A stretch of 64,000 nt of DNA from Lyngbya sp. PCC 8106 (GTDB taxonomy: Bacteria > Cyanobacteriota > Cyanobacteriia > Cyanobacteriales > Microcoleaceae): positions 11,180 to 75,179 of the forward strand of contig NZ_AAVU01000038.1 in the NCBI RefSeq assembly GCF_000169095.1, written 5' to 3'. The first letter of the stretch is position 1; every line of letters starts with the position of its first letter. The notes below the pieces were generated by a model, which was given only the letters and a program-made list of their open reading frames with translations, was not told where the DNA came from and did not search any database. The position numbers and the translations under genes are program-made. Shown here piece after piece: positions 8,435-17,018 of this stretch.

Positions 8435-9340
8435 TTTAGCCTGTTGCCTTGATGTAACGTGATTTCAGCTTTTAACCTAGCTTAAGTTATTAGCTTTTTA
8501 CCCAGTTATTACCCAATCGACTAAAGCATAACTAGAAAAATGGGTAACTGTCCATCACATACTTGATAGGATTTATTCGTCAACAAGCACATTACTGTAA
8601 TCCTGTCAAATCAATTATTCACTCTGTTTCTACTACTTACCCCCAACCTGAACTCTTAAGCCTACTACAGACGCTCTATCTGTCAAGGACAAGCCATTCG
8701 GTGCTAACGCATCCTTGACATCTATCGCTTGCCTGTAGTGCTTAGAGTTTTGTCAGGTTTAGGGGGAAGGTGTGTTAGGGAAGATTTTTGCTCAGGCAAA
8801 CTAGCAAGGATACAAATTTTGTATCCGTCTTAGCTGATTGAGTTAAGGTTTTAACAAACCAGATATCACGTTATCGATGTGAAGGTTATATAAGATTAGT
8901 TATGTAGGATTGTACTCAAGAAGTCTTGGTCATTTGCTTGTAACGTAGTTGTCGTTTGCTACCATGTTTGTACGTTTATGTCAATAGTCTAACTTTATAC
9001 AGTCTGTTGTCCTTACCTTGGGGTAGAGTTGCAGAATTCTAGTTGTATAATTTGCACTGAAATTAAAGTCTGAAAGCCTTACTGCACAAGGCTTGTAATA
9101 TTGAACGAACTTACCCCCTAGAACGATTAATAAGTTGGGGTCTATTTACGGAAAAGATTGAAACTACTGCCAGATAAAGGCTCTATCTTGTTGATTCAAA
9201 CTTCAATTCAAAGATTTGATACTAGGGCTATAAAAATTTCTGATAAACGCTTGACAAATATCGCGATTTGTAGATTTTATTGATGTTTTAATCATATTAA
9301 AATAATTTATAAGTATTGACACTAGCAACTTAATAAGCTT
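8435..9340 (+). repeat. Left arm of a 906-bp inverted repeat
   Basis: This arm is the reverse complement of 11382-12287 with equal length and only a few differences, which cluster in the hairpin at 8681-8720. It starts directly after the transposon end at 8434. No protein gene is visible. It contains a hairpin GGATACAAA/TTTGTATCC near 8813-8834 that is also present in the other arm. Confidence 0.95.
8681..8720. repeat. Variable hairpin in the left arm
   Basis: TGTCAAGGA and TCCTTGACA form a 9-bp stem around a loop containing TTCGGTGCTA. The matching hairpin in the right arm (12002-12041) has TGTCAAGGT / ACCTTGACA, so the innermost pair is A-T here and T-A there. The remaining differences lie in the loop. 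Confidence 0.85.
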
Positions 9341-9415
9341 TGGTATAACTAATTTACGAGAATAAAATGCTCTAATATTAGCGCATTTTCACTTTGCAGA
9401 TAAGACTTTAAGACC

Positions 9416-9478
9416 TGTCTACACTACTGTCTACAGTGTCTACACATTTCTACTTGTGCCTGTATACATCTGTCTACA
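9416..9478 (+). repeat. Iteron-like TGTCTACA cluster
   Basis: TGTCTACA occurs at 9416, 9428, 9437 and 9471, with near copies between (CTGTATACA, CTGTAGACC). It lies 150 bases upstream of the gene at 9628. The same octamer occurs three times inside the gene at 10808-11206 on the opposite side of the core. Such direct repeats often bind a replication initiator, partition protein or repressor. Confidence 0.75.
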
Positions 9479-9534
9479 CCTGTAGACCATAGATTTAATA
9501 ATCTCGTTACGGTATTATAGGGTTTACAGCATAG

Positions 9535-9556
9535 TTACGTCGTAATTACGACGTAA
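9535..9556. promoter_or_regulatory. 22-bp perfect palindrome
   Basis: TTACGTCGTAA and TTACGACGTAA form an uninterrupted palindrome, flanked by TAGT/ACTA as partial extension. It lies about 70 bases before the gene start at 9628, where an operator or a replication/recombination site would be expected. Confidence 0.6.
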
Positions 9557-9627
9557 AACTATAGACGTAAATTACCCGCGGTTAATAACGGCACCACGGG
9601 CTTAAGTAGCTTTTGAGGAATAAACCA

Positions 9628-10053
9628 ATGGTATCTGATAACGACAATAGAATCAAGGACATCCAGGAGGACGTTGCATTCATTAAACGACAAGTAACTC
9701 CTAAGCGTGATTCTGATGTTGAACTAGACTTAGACGAGGATGGAAATATGGTAACTATTCACTGGACTAAATTACAAACCAACCCTTACTCAGCTCATAA
9801 GCTTTTTGGAGAGGCAATCAAGAATGAGTCAGGGGTACGAAGGCTTACAAAATGTAAATTGATAGGAGAAGCTAAAAAAAATTCTGAATGTCCGTCAAAA
9901 ATGAGACAAGTTATTTTCGATAAAGCTTGGGCAACTCAAAAATCAATAAATCAACTAGAAGGCTTGTTAAGTAGTTTAACAGAAGATGAGTTTATTGATT
10001 TTATGAGAGAGATTTACAAGCTGTATCACAACCCTAACAACAATAAAAGGTAG
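9628..10053 (+). CDS. Hypothetical protein, core of the inverted-repeat element
   Basis: A 141-residue acidic to neutral protein of unknown function. ATG 9628 is preferred because GAGGA lies nine bases upstream; the frame is open from 9613. The N-terminus (DNDNRIKDIQEDVAFIKRQV) looks like a short coiled coil and the C-terminus is helical (EFIDFMREIYKLYHNP). No domain was recognised. It is transcribed away from the iteron cluster and palindrome and is followed by a strong hairpin at 10068-10101. Size and setting suggest a plasmid or phage accessory gene, but that is inference. Confidence 0.6.
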   Translation: MVSDNDNRIKDIQEDVAFIKRQVTPKRDSDVELDLDEDGNMVTIHWTKLQTNPYSAHKLFGEAIKNESGVRRLTKCKLIGEAKKNSECPSKMRQVIFDKAWATQKSINQLEGLLSSLTEDEFIDFMREIYKLYHNPNNNKR

Positions 10054-10067
10054 CGTTTAACTTTCAC

Positions 10068-10101
10068 AGGAGTTACTTTGTACAAGGATAAAGTAACTCC
10101 T
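10068..10101 (+). terminator. Hairpin after the 9628 gene
   Basis: AGGAGTTACTTT (10068-10079) and AAAGTAACTCCT (10090-10101) form a perfect 12-bp stem with a 10-base loop. There is no T-tract right after it, so it may be a processing or attenuation hairpin rather than a classical terminator. Confidence 0.5.
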
Positions 10102-10102
10102 A

Positions 10103-10161
10103 GTAGAGTAGAGTAGAGTAATAATAATAATAATAATAAAATGTAATAATAATAATAATAA
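10103..10161. repeat. Short tandem repeats (AGAGT)n and (TAA)n
   Basis: Three TAGAG units are followed by two runs of ATA/TAA triplets at about 10121-10138 and 10144-10161. This low-complexity stretch separates the two convergent transcription units of the core. Confidence 0.9.
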
Positions 10162-10195
10162 AATAAAAAAAAAGGAACTAAAGAATGTTAGTTCC
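10162..10195 (-). terminator. Rho-independent terminator of the minus-strand pair
   Basis: On the minus strand GGAACTA and TAGTTCC (10174-10180, 10189-10195) form a stem followed by nine T residues. It lies 140 bases after the stop of the gene at 10336-10785 and would end the transcript of both minus-strand genes. Confidence 0.7.
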
Positions 10196-10335
10196 CTCTG
10201 TCTTGCTTTTTGTAATCTCTATCAAGTTGCAGTAGCTATAAAAGCACTGGCAAGCTCAGTGAAAGGTTCTAAGGTTGATGCTACTCTTGTCAGGTCTGCG
10301 TGACCTTTCTTGTATGAATAAATGACAAGAGGAGA

Positions 10336-10785
10336 TCAAGCTTTTATTCCCACTGATTCACCTTGTAGTGTTAGCTGTCTTAGTTTGTACATCTGTTGTC
10401 TGACAAAACCTGATTCACTCCCAAATTCCTCACAAGTGAGTGTTTCACGTCTTCTCAGTTCCCTGATAATATCAAGCCAGTTTTCAACCTTTTGAGACTC
10501 AGCTTTAATGATTTCTATCAGTTCATCATCTTCACATTTAACCGTCACCTTACCGTTAACTTCTATCGTTTCTTTGCCGTAGTAATAACGAACGTAGTCA
10601 GCATCATAGCGAACGAGAACGTAAGCTTCTTTGCTCTGTTGTGCGTGATAAAACACTTTAAAAAAACGCTGGTTTGTTACCATCTCAATTGATGGAACTA
10701 AGAGTTTGTAGCCACTTTTGCTATTATAACGGAACTTACTCCAGTGCTTTAATGGGAGTGTGGGAATATTCAATGCAATGTTCAT
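10336..10785 (-). CDS. Hypothetical protein, core of the inverted-repeat element
   Basis: A 149-residue protein without a recognised domain. The N-terminal half looks like beta strands (SGYKLLVPSIEMV, FFKVFYHAQQ, AYVLVRYDADYVRYYYG), and the C-terminal half is helical and charged (ESQKVENWLDIIRELRRRETL). It starts 22 bases after the stop of the ribbon-helix-helix-like gene (10808-11206), so both are probably one operon ending at the terminator at 10162-10195. No transposase, integrase or replication motif is visible. A DNA-binding or accessory role is possible but not shown. Confidence 0.6.
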   Translation of the reverse strand: MNIALNIPTLPLKHWSKFRYNSKSGYKLLVPSIEMVTNQRFFKVFYHAQQSKEAYVLVRYDADYVRYYYGKETIEVNGKVTVKCEDDELIEIIKAESQKVENWLDIIRELRRRETLTCEEFGSESGFVRQQMYKLRQLTLQGESVGIKA

Positions 10786-10807
10786 GGTTCTATGTTTTGA
10801 TGTGTCG

Positions 10808-11206
10808 TTAAGAATTGCCTAAGTCTTGAATAGACTTGATTAATGAACGTGCTGATTTATCCTTATAACCAGGCGATTGATTAAGCTTGGGTAATGTATC
10901 AGACAACCATTTCTCCAGGTGTATACAGGTGTTTACAGAAGTGTCTACAGACCCATTCGCCTGAGGGAGTGATTCTAGTCTTTGTTCAATCTCTGTTAAG
11001 CGTTTATTCAAACGAGACTCCAACTCGCTTAACTTAGACTCGTTTTCTGATGTGTCTACAGAAGTGTCTACAGTGTTAACACCTTTATCAACAGAGAGTA
11101 ACAGTCTTTTAGCTGCAAGGTTGAAAGACTCACCTGGTAAACATTGAGACTTAATCCAATCCAGGTCGTCACCGGATAGGCGAAAACTAATTAATTCAGT
11201 TGCCAT
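10808..11206 (-). CDS. Small ribbon-helix-helix-like protein with VDTS repeats
   Basis: A 132-residue protein. The start ATG at 11206 (MATELISFRLSG) is chosen because GAGGGGG lies five bases before it. The N-terminus (ELISFRLSGDDLDWIKSQC ... FNLAAKRLL) resembles a ribbon-helix-helix DNA-binding fold. It is followed by VNTVDTSVDTS, a coiled coil (KLSELESRLNKRLTEIEQRLE) and SVDTSVNTC. The VDTS units are encoded by TGTCTACA-containing repeats, the same octamer as the iteron cluster at 9416-9478. This could be a site-specific DNA-binding protein whose gene carries its own sites; that is inference. Confidence 0.6.
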   Translation of the reverse strand: MATELISFRLSGDDLDWIKSQCLPGESFNLAAKRLLLSVDKGVNTVDTSVDTSENESKLSELESRLNKRLTEIEQRLESLPQANGSVDTSVNTCIHLEKWLSDTLPKLNQSPGYKDKSARSLIKSIQDLGNS

Positions 11207-11340
11207 TATTACCCCCTCTTGTGATGTGCATAAGGGGAAGATAGACAACCTTAAAAAAGATTGAAACGACTATTTTAGAGCCTGCAAAAAGCCCTATAAT
11301 TGATTTGTTCATTGATACCAATCTATCAGTGGACAAGCTT

Positions 11341-11363
11341 GGTAGGTGCTACCAACACCTACC
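11341..11363. promoter_or_regulatory. Hairpin/operator candidate before the minus-strand operon
   Basis: GGTAGGTG and CACCTACC (8 bp, loop CTACCAA) lie 135 bases upstream of the ATG at 11206, right next to the inner end of the right arm. Confidence 0.45.
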
Positions 11364-11381
11364 AGGCATTAAAAAAATAGT

Positions 11382-12287
11382 AAGCTTATTAAGTTGCTAG
11401 TGTCAATACTTATAAATTATTTTAATATGATTAAAACATCAATAAAATCTACAAATCGCGATATTTGTCAAGCGTTTATCAGAAATTTTTATAGCCCTAG
11501 TATCAAATCTTTGAATTGAAGTTTGAATCAACAAGATAGAGCCTTTATCTGGCAGTAGTTTCAATCTTTTCCGTAAATAGACCCCAACTTATTAATCGTT
11601 CTAGGGGGTAAGTTCGTTCAATATTACAAGCCTTGTGCAGTAAGGCTTTCAGACTTTAATTTCAGTGCAAATTATACAACTAGAATTCTGCAACTCTACC
11701 CCAAGGTAAGGACAACAGACTGTATAAAGTTAGACTATTGACATAAACGTACAAACATGGTAGCAAACGACAACTACGTTACAAGCAAATGACCAAGACT
11801 TCTTGAGTACAATCCTACATAACTAATCTTATATAACCTTCACATCGATAACGTGATATCTGGTTTGTTAAAACCTTAACTCAATCAGCTAAGACGGATA
11901 CAAAATTTGTATCCTTGCTAGTTTGCCTGAGCAAAAATCTTCCCTAACACACCTTCCCCCTAAACCTGACAAAACTCTAAGCACTACAGGCAAGCGATAG
12001 ATGTCAAGGTTGCTCCTAGCACCGAAGGCCTGACCTTGACAGATAGAGCGTCTGTAGTAGGCTTAAGAGTTCAGGTTGGGGGTAAGTAGTAAAAACAGAG
12101 TGAATAATTGATTTGACAGGATTACAGTAATGTGCTTGTTGACGAATAAATCCTATCAAGTATGTGATGGACAGTTACCCATTTTTCTAGTTATGCTTTA
12201 GTCGATTGGGTAATAACTGGGTAAAAAGCTAATAACTTAAGCTAGGTTAAAAGCTGAAATCACGTTACATCAAGGCAACAGGCTAAA
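11382..12287 (-). repeat. Right arm of a 906-bp inverted repeat
   Basis: Reverse complement of 8435-9340. It ends exactly where the 3' end of tRNA-Gly begins (12288). No protein gene is visible. The differences to the left arm that I could find are the hairpin 12002-12041 and one C/T change near 12093. Confidence 0.95.
12002..12041. repeat. Variable hairpin in the right arm
   Basis: Counterpart of 8681-8720. It keeps a 9-bp stem with a compensatory change at the innermost pair and a conserved loop core TTCGGTGCTA on the minus strand. Confidence 0.85.
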
Positions 12288-12358
12288 AGCGGGTGGGGGG
12301 AATCGAACCCCCATCATTAGCTTGGAAGGCTAAGGTTTTACCACTAAACTACACCCGC
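12288..12358 (-). tRNA. trnG: tRNA-Gly (TCC)
   Basis: The minus strand reads GCGGGTG ... CACCCGC for the acceptor stem and GGGGGTTCGATTCCCCC for the T-arm. The anticodon loop CTTCCAA gives anticodon TCC. CCA is not encoded. The 3' end touches the right arm of the inverted repeat. Confidence 0.95.
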
Positions 12359-12428
12359 AAGATTGCAGTTCTATTATAATAGCACAAGTTTTGAAAAATT
12401 GAGCAATTTTTGAGCAAAAATTTTGAGA

Positions 12429-15400
12429 TTACTCAGCAATCGGCTCAGAAGCAATCATAAAGGTGGATACAGGTTCATCTATCCCCTTCAACGACTGCAT
12501 TTCCTCCGAGAGAATTTCCCGTTGGTCGAGGTATTGTGCGACTTCTGCTGAGACTAAAATATGATTGGGACAAGCCACTTCCTGTAAACGAGCCGCAATA
12601 TTCACCGAAGGGCCAATCGCCGTGTAATCTGATCGCTCTTTGGACCCAAACATTCCGACAACTGCCATTCCCTGATGAATCCCGCAGCGAAAACGAATCG
12701 GTTCAACACCATTGTGACCGACTAAGCTTCGTTCTTGCCAACTGAGATTTAACTTGTCTAAAGCCCGCAACATCGCCCGCGCAGAAGCCAATGCTCGCCT
12801 CACCTGTTCGTCTGGGGGTAACTCTTGGGGCGCCCCGTACAACGCCATCACCGCATCCCCGATAAACTTATCAACCGTTCCGCCATTTTCAAATACCGCT
12901 TGAGTCATTGCGGCTAAATATTCATTTAACACTTGAGCAATCCGGCGAGACTGAAGTTGATTTGACATCCGTGTAAACCCAACAATATCCGTAAATAAAA
13001 TCGTTACTAAACGGGGTTCTGGGTTTAAATCTAACACCAAATCCCCGGCTGCGGCTCGTTCGACCATCGGAGGCGGTAAAAACCGCTTCAAAACCGATTC
13101 TGTCAAATATCGATTTAATTCCGCCACCCGACGTTCATTTTCTTTCAGCGCTCGCAAGTTGCGGACTTCAGCAAGTAATTCTCGATCATTAAACGGCTTA
13201 GAAACATAAGCATCAGCACCTCGTTCAACGCCTTCGATGCGGGTATCCTCATCAGCTTTTGCAGTTAATAAAATAATCGGAGTTCCTCTTAACTGAACAT
13301 CTTCGCGAATCATACGAATTAAATCCAACCCCGACACAACAGGCATCATTAAATCAGTAATAATCACTTCGGGACGATAAGTTTTAGCTTGTTCAAATCC
13401 TTCTGCGCCATTACGAGCCATAACAACATGAAACTTAGCCGGTTTTAAAATATTAGATAAATAGCGGCGCAAATCGGGGTTATCATCAACAACTAAAATC
13501 GTATTTTCTAAAGGTTCAGAAGTTGCAATCAGATGCTCATCGACCAAACTTTCCTCTGTTGGATTAGAGACTTCATCCTCACTCAATTCAACTTCCACAT
13601 CTGATAATTCTACCGCCGCTCGTCTAGGATTCAACTCGGCGGGAACTTCTAACACCTGATCTGCCGGTAAATGAGCAGTTCCTGTTTGTAGCCAAACCGT
13701 AAATGTTGTACCTTCGCCATAAACCGAGTCTACAGAAACTTGACCATGATGTAAATCGACCAACTCTTTGACTAAAGCTAATCCTAAACCACTGCCTTCA
13801 TAGGAGCGATTCGTTGAACCTTCGGCTTGACGAAAACGTTCAAATAGATGGGGGATTTGTTCGCGATGAATCCCTATTCCGGTATCTTTGACTTGTAAAC
13901 GACAATAACTTCCAGAGGGTTCTAAACTTATATAAATAACACCATTTTCTGGCGTAAACTTCATGGCATTAGACAAGAGATTATAAAGAACTTTATCAAA
14001 CCGTTCTAAGTCTAAATAAATAGATTCACAAAGTTGTAAACTAATTTCAAGTTTAATTCCTTTTTTCTCACAATAGGGTTGAAAAGACTCAACCGTTTGC
14101 CGACAAAACTCAACGAGATCACAAGGACGAAAACTCGGTTGCATTCGTCCAGCATCAAATCGTTGTAAATCAAGTAATTGATTCACTAAGCGCAAAAGTC
14201 GCCGAGAATTTCGCAGGGCTATTTTAGCTTGTTCATAGGGTAAATCTTGGGTCTGATTAACAGCCGCTTCTAAGGGGCCGATCATCAGCGTTAACGGGGT
14301 GCGAAACTCGTGAGAAATATTCTGAAAAAATTCTGTTTTTAAGCGATCAACTTCAAGTAATCTTTCGGCTTGTTGGCGAGTTTTTTGATAAAGACGGGCT
14401 TGTTGTACAGCTAAAGCAGCTTGAGCAGCAACCACTTGAACTAAATTGACTTCCGCTTCAGTCCACTTGCGAATGGAGTCATTTTGACGCAGAGAAATAC
14501 TCCCAATAATTTGATCATCTAGAAGTAAAGGAACCACCATTAACGCCTTAGATGGCGATCGCAAAGGAAGCTCAATTAAGTTCCAGTCCGGTTTTTTGGT
14601 CAAATCATTAATAACAACAGGATTTTGAGTATCTAACAAGCGTTGAAGAACCGGATTTCCGCGAATAGGAACGGCTGACTGGGGTAAATTTTCTGGGCTT
14701 TTAGCATCAGCAGAAGTTTCGTCTATTGGATCAACTGCATCTATTTCATCTTCTGACCAGTCTCCTACAACAGACGTTTCATAGTGAGCATCATACAACC
14801 CCACACATTGCACAAATTCATCTTCTCTCGTCCACAAAGATAGGGCGCAACCATCAACGCTGAGGGCTTGTCCGAGTTGTTGAGTAATAGCCGCAAAAAT
14901 CTTCTGAGGATCGAGACTCGAACGAATCGCAGCAGTGATAGTATTAACAAGAACTTCACGTTTAGCCAGTTCTTGAACTTGTTCATAGGCTCGGGCTTGA
15001 GACAGAGCAAGGGCGGCTTGATCTGCAACCGTAATAATCAACTGGACTTCATGATTGAGCCATTCTCGCAAGTCATCAACTTGGTGCATAGCCAGAACAG
15101 CCATCAGTTCCTGTTGATAAAACAACGGTACAATCAGACTAGAGCAGATATTCGCAGCAGTGTAGGCTTGTTTTCGGGCAAGAAATTCCTCACTTTCACC
15201 TTGAATTCGCTCATCAGTCTGGGCATCTGGGATAATATCAACCTCGGTGGTTTCCCAAACAAGCGTTTTAAACTCAGAATTTTCAATTCCAAAGTCAGAC
15301 TCTTTGAGACGAGACGCTTGATAGACAAACCATTCCTCAACCATTTCTCCATCTTGAAACGGTTGTAAAATACAGTAACTCACCTCAAACATTTGTCCAA

Positions 15401-15914
15401 CAGTTTCGACAATGCGTTGCAGCATTTCCCGATAGTTCAGCGCAGAACGAATCGTGCTGGTAACAGCGTTGAGGAGAGATTCTTGTTGTAATGCTCTTTT
15501 GAGTTCTTCGGTACGAGTTTTGAGGACGTTGTGGGTTTCTAAAGCTTGGTTAACAATCACCTTGAGTTCTTCAGCTTCCCAAGGCTTAGTTACATATTTA
15601 AACACCTGACCCGAGTTGATCGCTTCAACTAAATCCTCAACGTCAGTATAACCCGTCAACAAAATCCGAATCGCATCCGGGTATTGAGTTGCTGCCACAC
15701 TCAAGAGTTCAGTCCCACTCATTTGAGGCATTCGCTGATCAGAGATAATCACAGCAACATCCTCTTCTTGGGCTAAAATTTCTAAAGCTTGGGGCGCACT
15801 GTCAGCTCTGAGAACTTTGTATGCTCGATAGAACGTCCGATAGAGCAGGTCTAGATTGTCCGGTTCGTCGTCAACAACTAGAATTTTGGGTTTAGATTTC
15901 TTAAGGAAATTCAT
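12429..15914 (-). CDS. cyaC: CyaC-like hybrid: REC-GAF-GAF-histidine kinase-REC-adenylate cyclase
   Basis: A 1161-residue signalling protein that should make cAMP under control of phosphorelay. In order: receiver domain with phospho-acceptor D59; two GAF domains (~160-310, ~340-500); HisKA with H535 in SHEFRTPL and an HATPase (VKDTGIGI, GSGLGLALVK); a second receiver with D854 (ITDLMMP); and a class III cyclase with LFTDIVGF (D976) and KFIGDAVMALYG. This is the architecture of cyanobacterial CyaC. ATG 15914 is chosen because AGGAGAG precedes it; the frame is open 36 bases further upstream. It is a single gene transcribed towards tRNA-Gly. Confidence 0.88.
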   Translation of the reverse strand: MNFLKKSKPKILVVDDEPDNLDLLYRTFYRAYKVLRADSAPQALEILAQEEDVAVIISDQRMPQMSGTELLSVAATQYPDAIRILLTGYTDVEDLVEAINSGQVFKYVTKPWEAEELKVIVNQALETHNVLKTRTEELKRALQQESLLNAVTSTIRSALNYREMLQRIVETVGQMFEVSYCILQPFQDGEMVEEWFVYQASRLKESDFGIENSEFKTLVWETTEVDIIPDAQTDERIQGESEEFLARKQAYTAANICSSLIVPLFYQQELMAVLAMHQVDDLREWLNHEVQLIITVADQAALALSQARAYEQVQELAKREVLVNTITAAIRSSLDPQKIFAAITQQLGQALSVDGCALSLWTREDEFVQCVGLYDAHYETSVVGDWSEDEIDAVDPIDETSADAKSPENLPQSAVPIRGNPVLQRLLDTQNPVVINDLTKKPDWNLIELPLRSPSKALMVVPLLLDDQIIGSISLRQNDSIRKWTEAEVNLVQVVAAQAALAVQQARLYQKTRQQAERLLEVDRLKTEFFQNISHEFRTPLTLMIGPLEAAVNQTQDLPYEQAKIALRNSRRLLRLVNQLLDLQRFDAGRMQPSFRPCDLVEFCRQTVESFQPYCEKKGIKLEISLQLCESIYLDLERFDKVLYNLLSNAMKFTPENGVIYISLEPSGSYCRLQVKDTGIGIHREQIPHLFERFRQAEGSTNRSYEGSGLGLALVKELVDLHHGQVSVDSVYGEGTTFTVWLQTGTAHLPADQVLEVPAELNPRRAAVELSDVEVELSEDEVSNPTEESLVDEHLIATSEPLENTILVVDDNPDLRRYLSNILKPAKFHVVMARNGAEGFEQAKTYRPEVIITDLMMPVVSGLDLIRMIREDVQLRGTPIILLTAKADEDTRIEGVERGADAYVSKPFNDRELLAEVRNLRALKENERRVAELNRYLTESVLKRFLPPPMVERAAAGDLVLDLNPEPRLVTILFTDIVGFTRMSNQLQSRRIAQVLNEYLAAMTQAVFENGGTVDKFIGDAVMALYGAPQELPPDEQVRRALASARAMLRALDKLNLSWQERSLVGHNGVEPIRFRCGIHQGMAVVGMFGSKERSDYTAIGPSVNIAARLQEVACPNHILVSAEVAQYLDQREILSEEMQSLKGIDEPVSTFMIASEPIAE

Positions 15915-15950
15915 GCACCGCTCTCCTGCTGCAAAAGCGAATGATGTCAA

Positions 15951-16382
15951 TAGTAAAGTTGGATACAGGGGGCAAGTGAGAAGTAATCACAGTTACCGGA
16001 GAATCGCAATTGGGTCAGCATAACGGCTTACATAGATTAGATATAACATTCTTGAGATTTTGGGAGTTTGTCTAAAATGCACCCAGATCAATCATATTCT
16101 GATCTCTTGTTTATTGGTATGACACGACAACAGATGACTTCTAAACCCCTCAACAGGAGCATTTATCTGTTTTAAGATCCCTGAATTTCCCAGTGTACTC
16201 CAAACTGTTGACGGTCTGGCTCTATACTAAAAAAGTATCTGATTGAGTGACTGTGTATCTTTAGTCTTCATTTTACAGTGACGAACCAGATGATGGCTTG
16301 ATTAGATTATCCTTTGTGATCGGTGCAATTCCATTGAGTAAATCTAAGATGGGTTAAAGTGTTATAGCATGAACTGAGAATT
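15951..16382. other. Intergenic region between divergent cyaC-like and GNAT genes
   Basis: About 430 bases with no open frame I can support. It should hold both promoters. No convincing operator or RNA was seen. Confidence 0.6.
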
Positions 16383-17018
16383 GTGAATCCATTCTTCTTA
16401 ACCTCAAAGTCTCAAAATCCGCCTGTTTCTGGATATTCTCCCAATCCTTCTCATTTGAGTGTCCGGGTTGCTACATCGGCTGATTTACTGGGATTAACAG
16501 ATGTTTTAGCCGAAAGCTTTCACTCGCGCATTGGCGTTCTCGGATGGGTCTATCCGATCCTACGTTTAGGAATTTATGAAGATTTACGCAACCGTCTCGC
16601 CAATTCCTCGGATTATTATGTCTGTCTAGTTGCCGTAAGTTCAAATTCTACGGGTTCTTCAGTCAATCAGTCTCCGATCACCACCGATGTATTAGTCGGA
16701 ACGGTCGAAATGGGACTGCGATCGCCCAATGTTTGGATTGCTTCGCGATCACGTCAGTTCCCTTATTTGTCGAACCTCGCTGTTCATCCGGAGTATCGAC
16801 GCTTGGGAGTCGCCCAACAATTACTCTCTCGCGGTGAGTCTATTGCCAAACAATGGGGATACTCTCAACTCTACCTACACGTCCTAGAAGATAATCATCC
16901 GGCTAAACGATTGTATTTCAAAGCCGGTTATCGGCTGGCTGAAATTGATCGAGGTTGGAATTCCATGCTCTTTGGCCAGCCTAAACGACTCTTTATGCGG
17001 AAAACTCTCAAGACTTAA
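16383..17018 (+). CDS. GNAT family N-acetyltransferase
   Basis: A 211-residue acetyltransferase of unknown substrate. The acetyl-CoA binding core is seen as LSNLAVHPEYRRLGVAQQLL (V-x-x-x-x-R-x-x-G-x-A motif), followed by LYLHVLEDNHPAKRLYFKAGYR typical of the GNAT C-terminal part. The start is GTG at 16383. The gene overlaps the last 4 bases of the convergent larB. The first 25 residues are poorly conserved in character, so a later start is possible. Confidence 0.85.
   Translation: MNPFFLTSKSQNPPVSGYSPNPSHLSVRVATSADLLGLTDVLAESFHSRIGVLGWVYPILRLGIYEDLRNRLANSSDYYVCLVAVSSNSTGSSVNQSPITTDVLVGTVEMGLRSPNVWIASRSRQFPYLSNLAVHPEYRRLGVAQQLLSRGESIAKQWGYSQLYLHVLEDNHPAKRLYFKAGYRLAEIDRGWNSMLFGQPKRLFMRKTLKT

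Noticed and set aside
10336..11206. Replication or transposase genes in the inverted-repeat core
   Set aside because: I looked for relaxase, Rep, DDE and integrase motifs in all three core proteins and found none.
14868..15368. 166-codon plus-strand frame inside the cyaC-like gene
   Set aside because: It overlaps a well-supported GAF coding region on the other strand.
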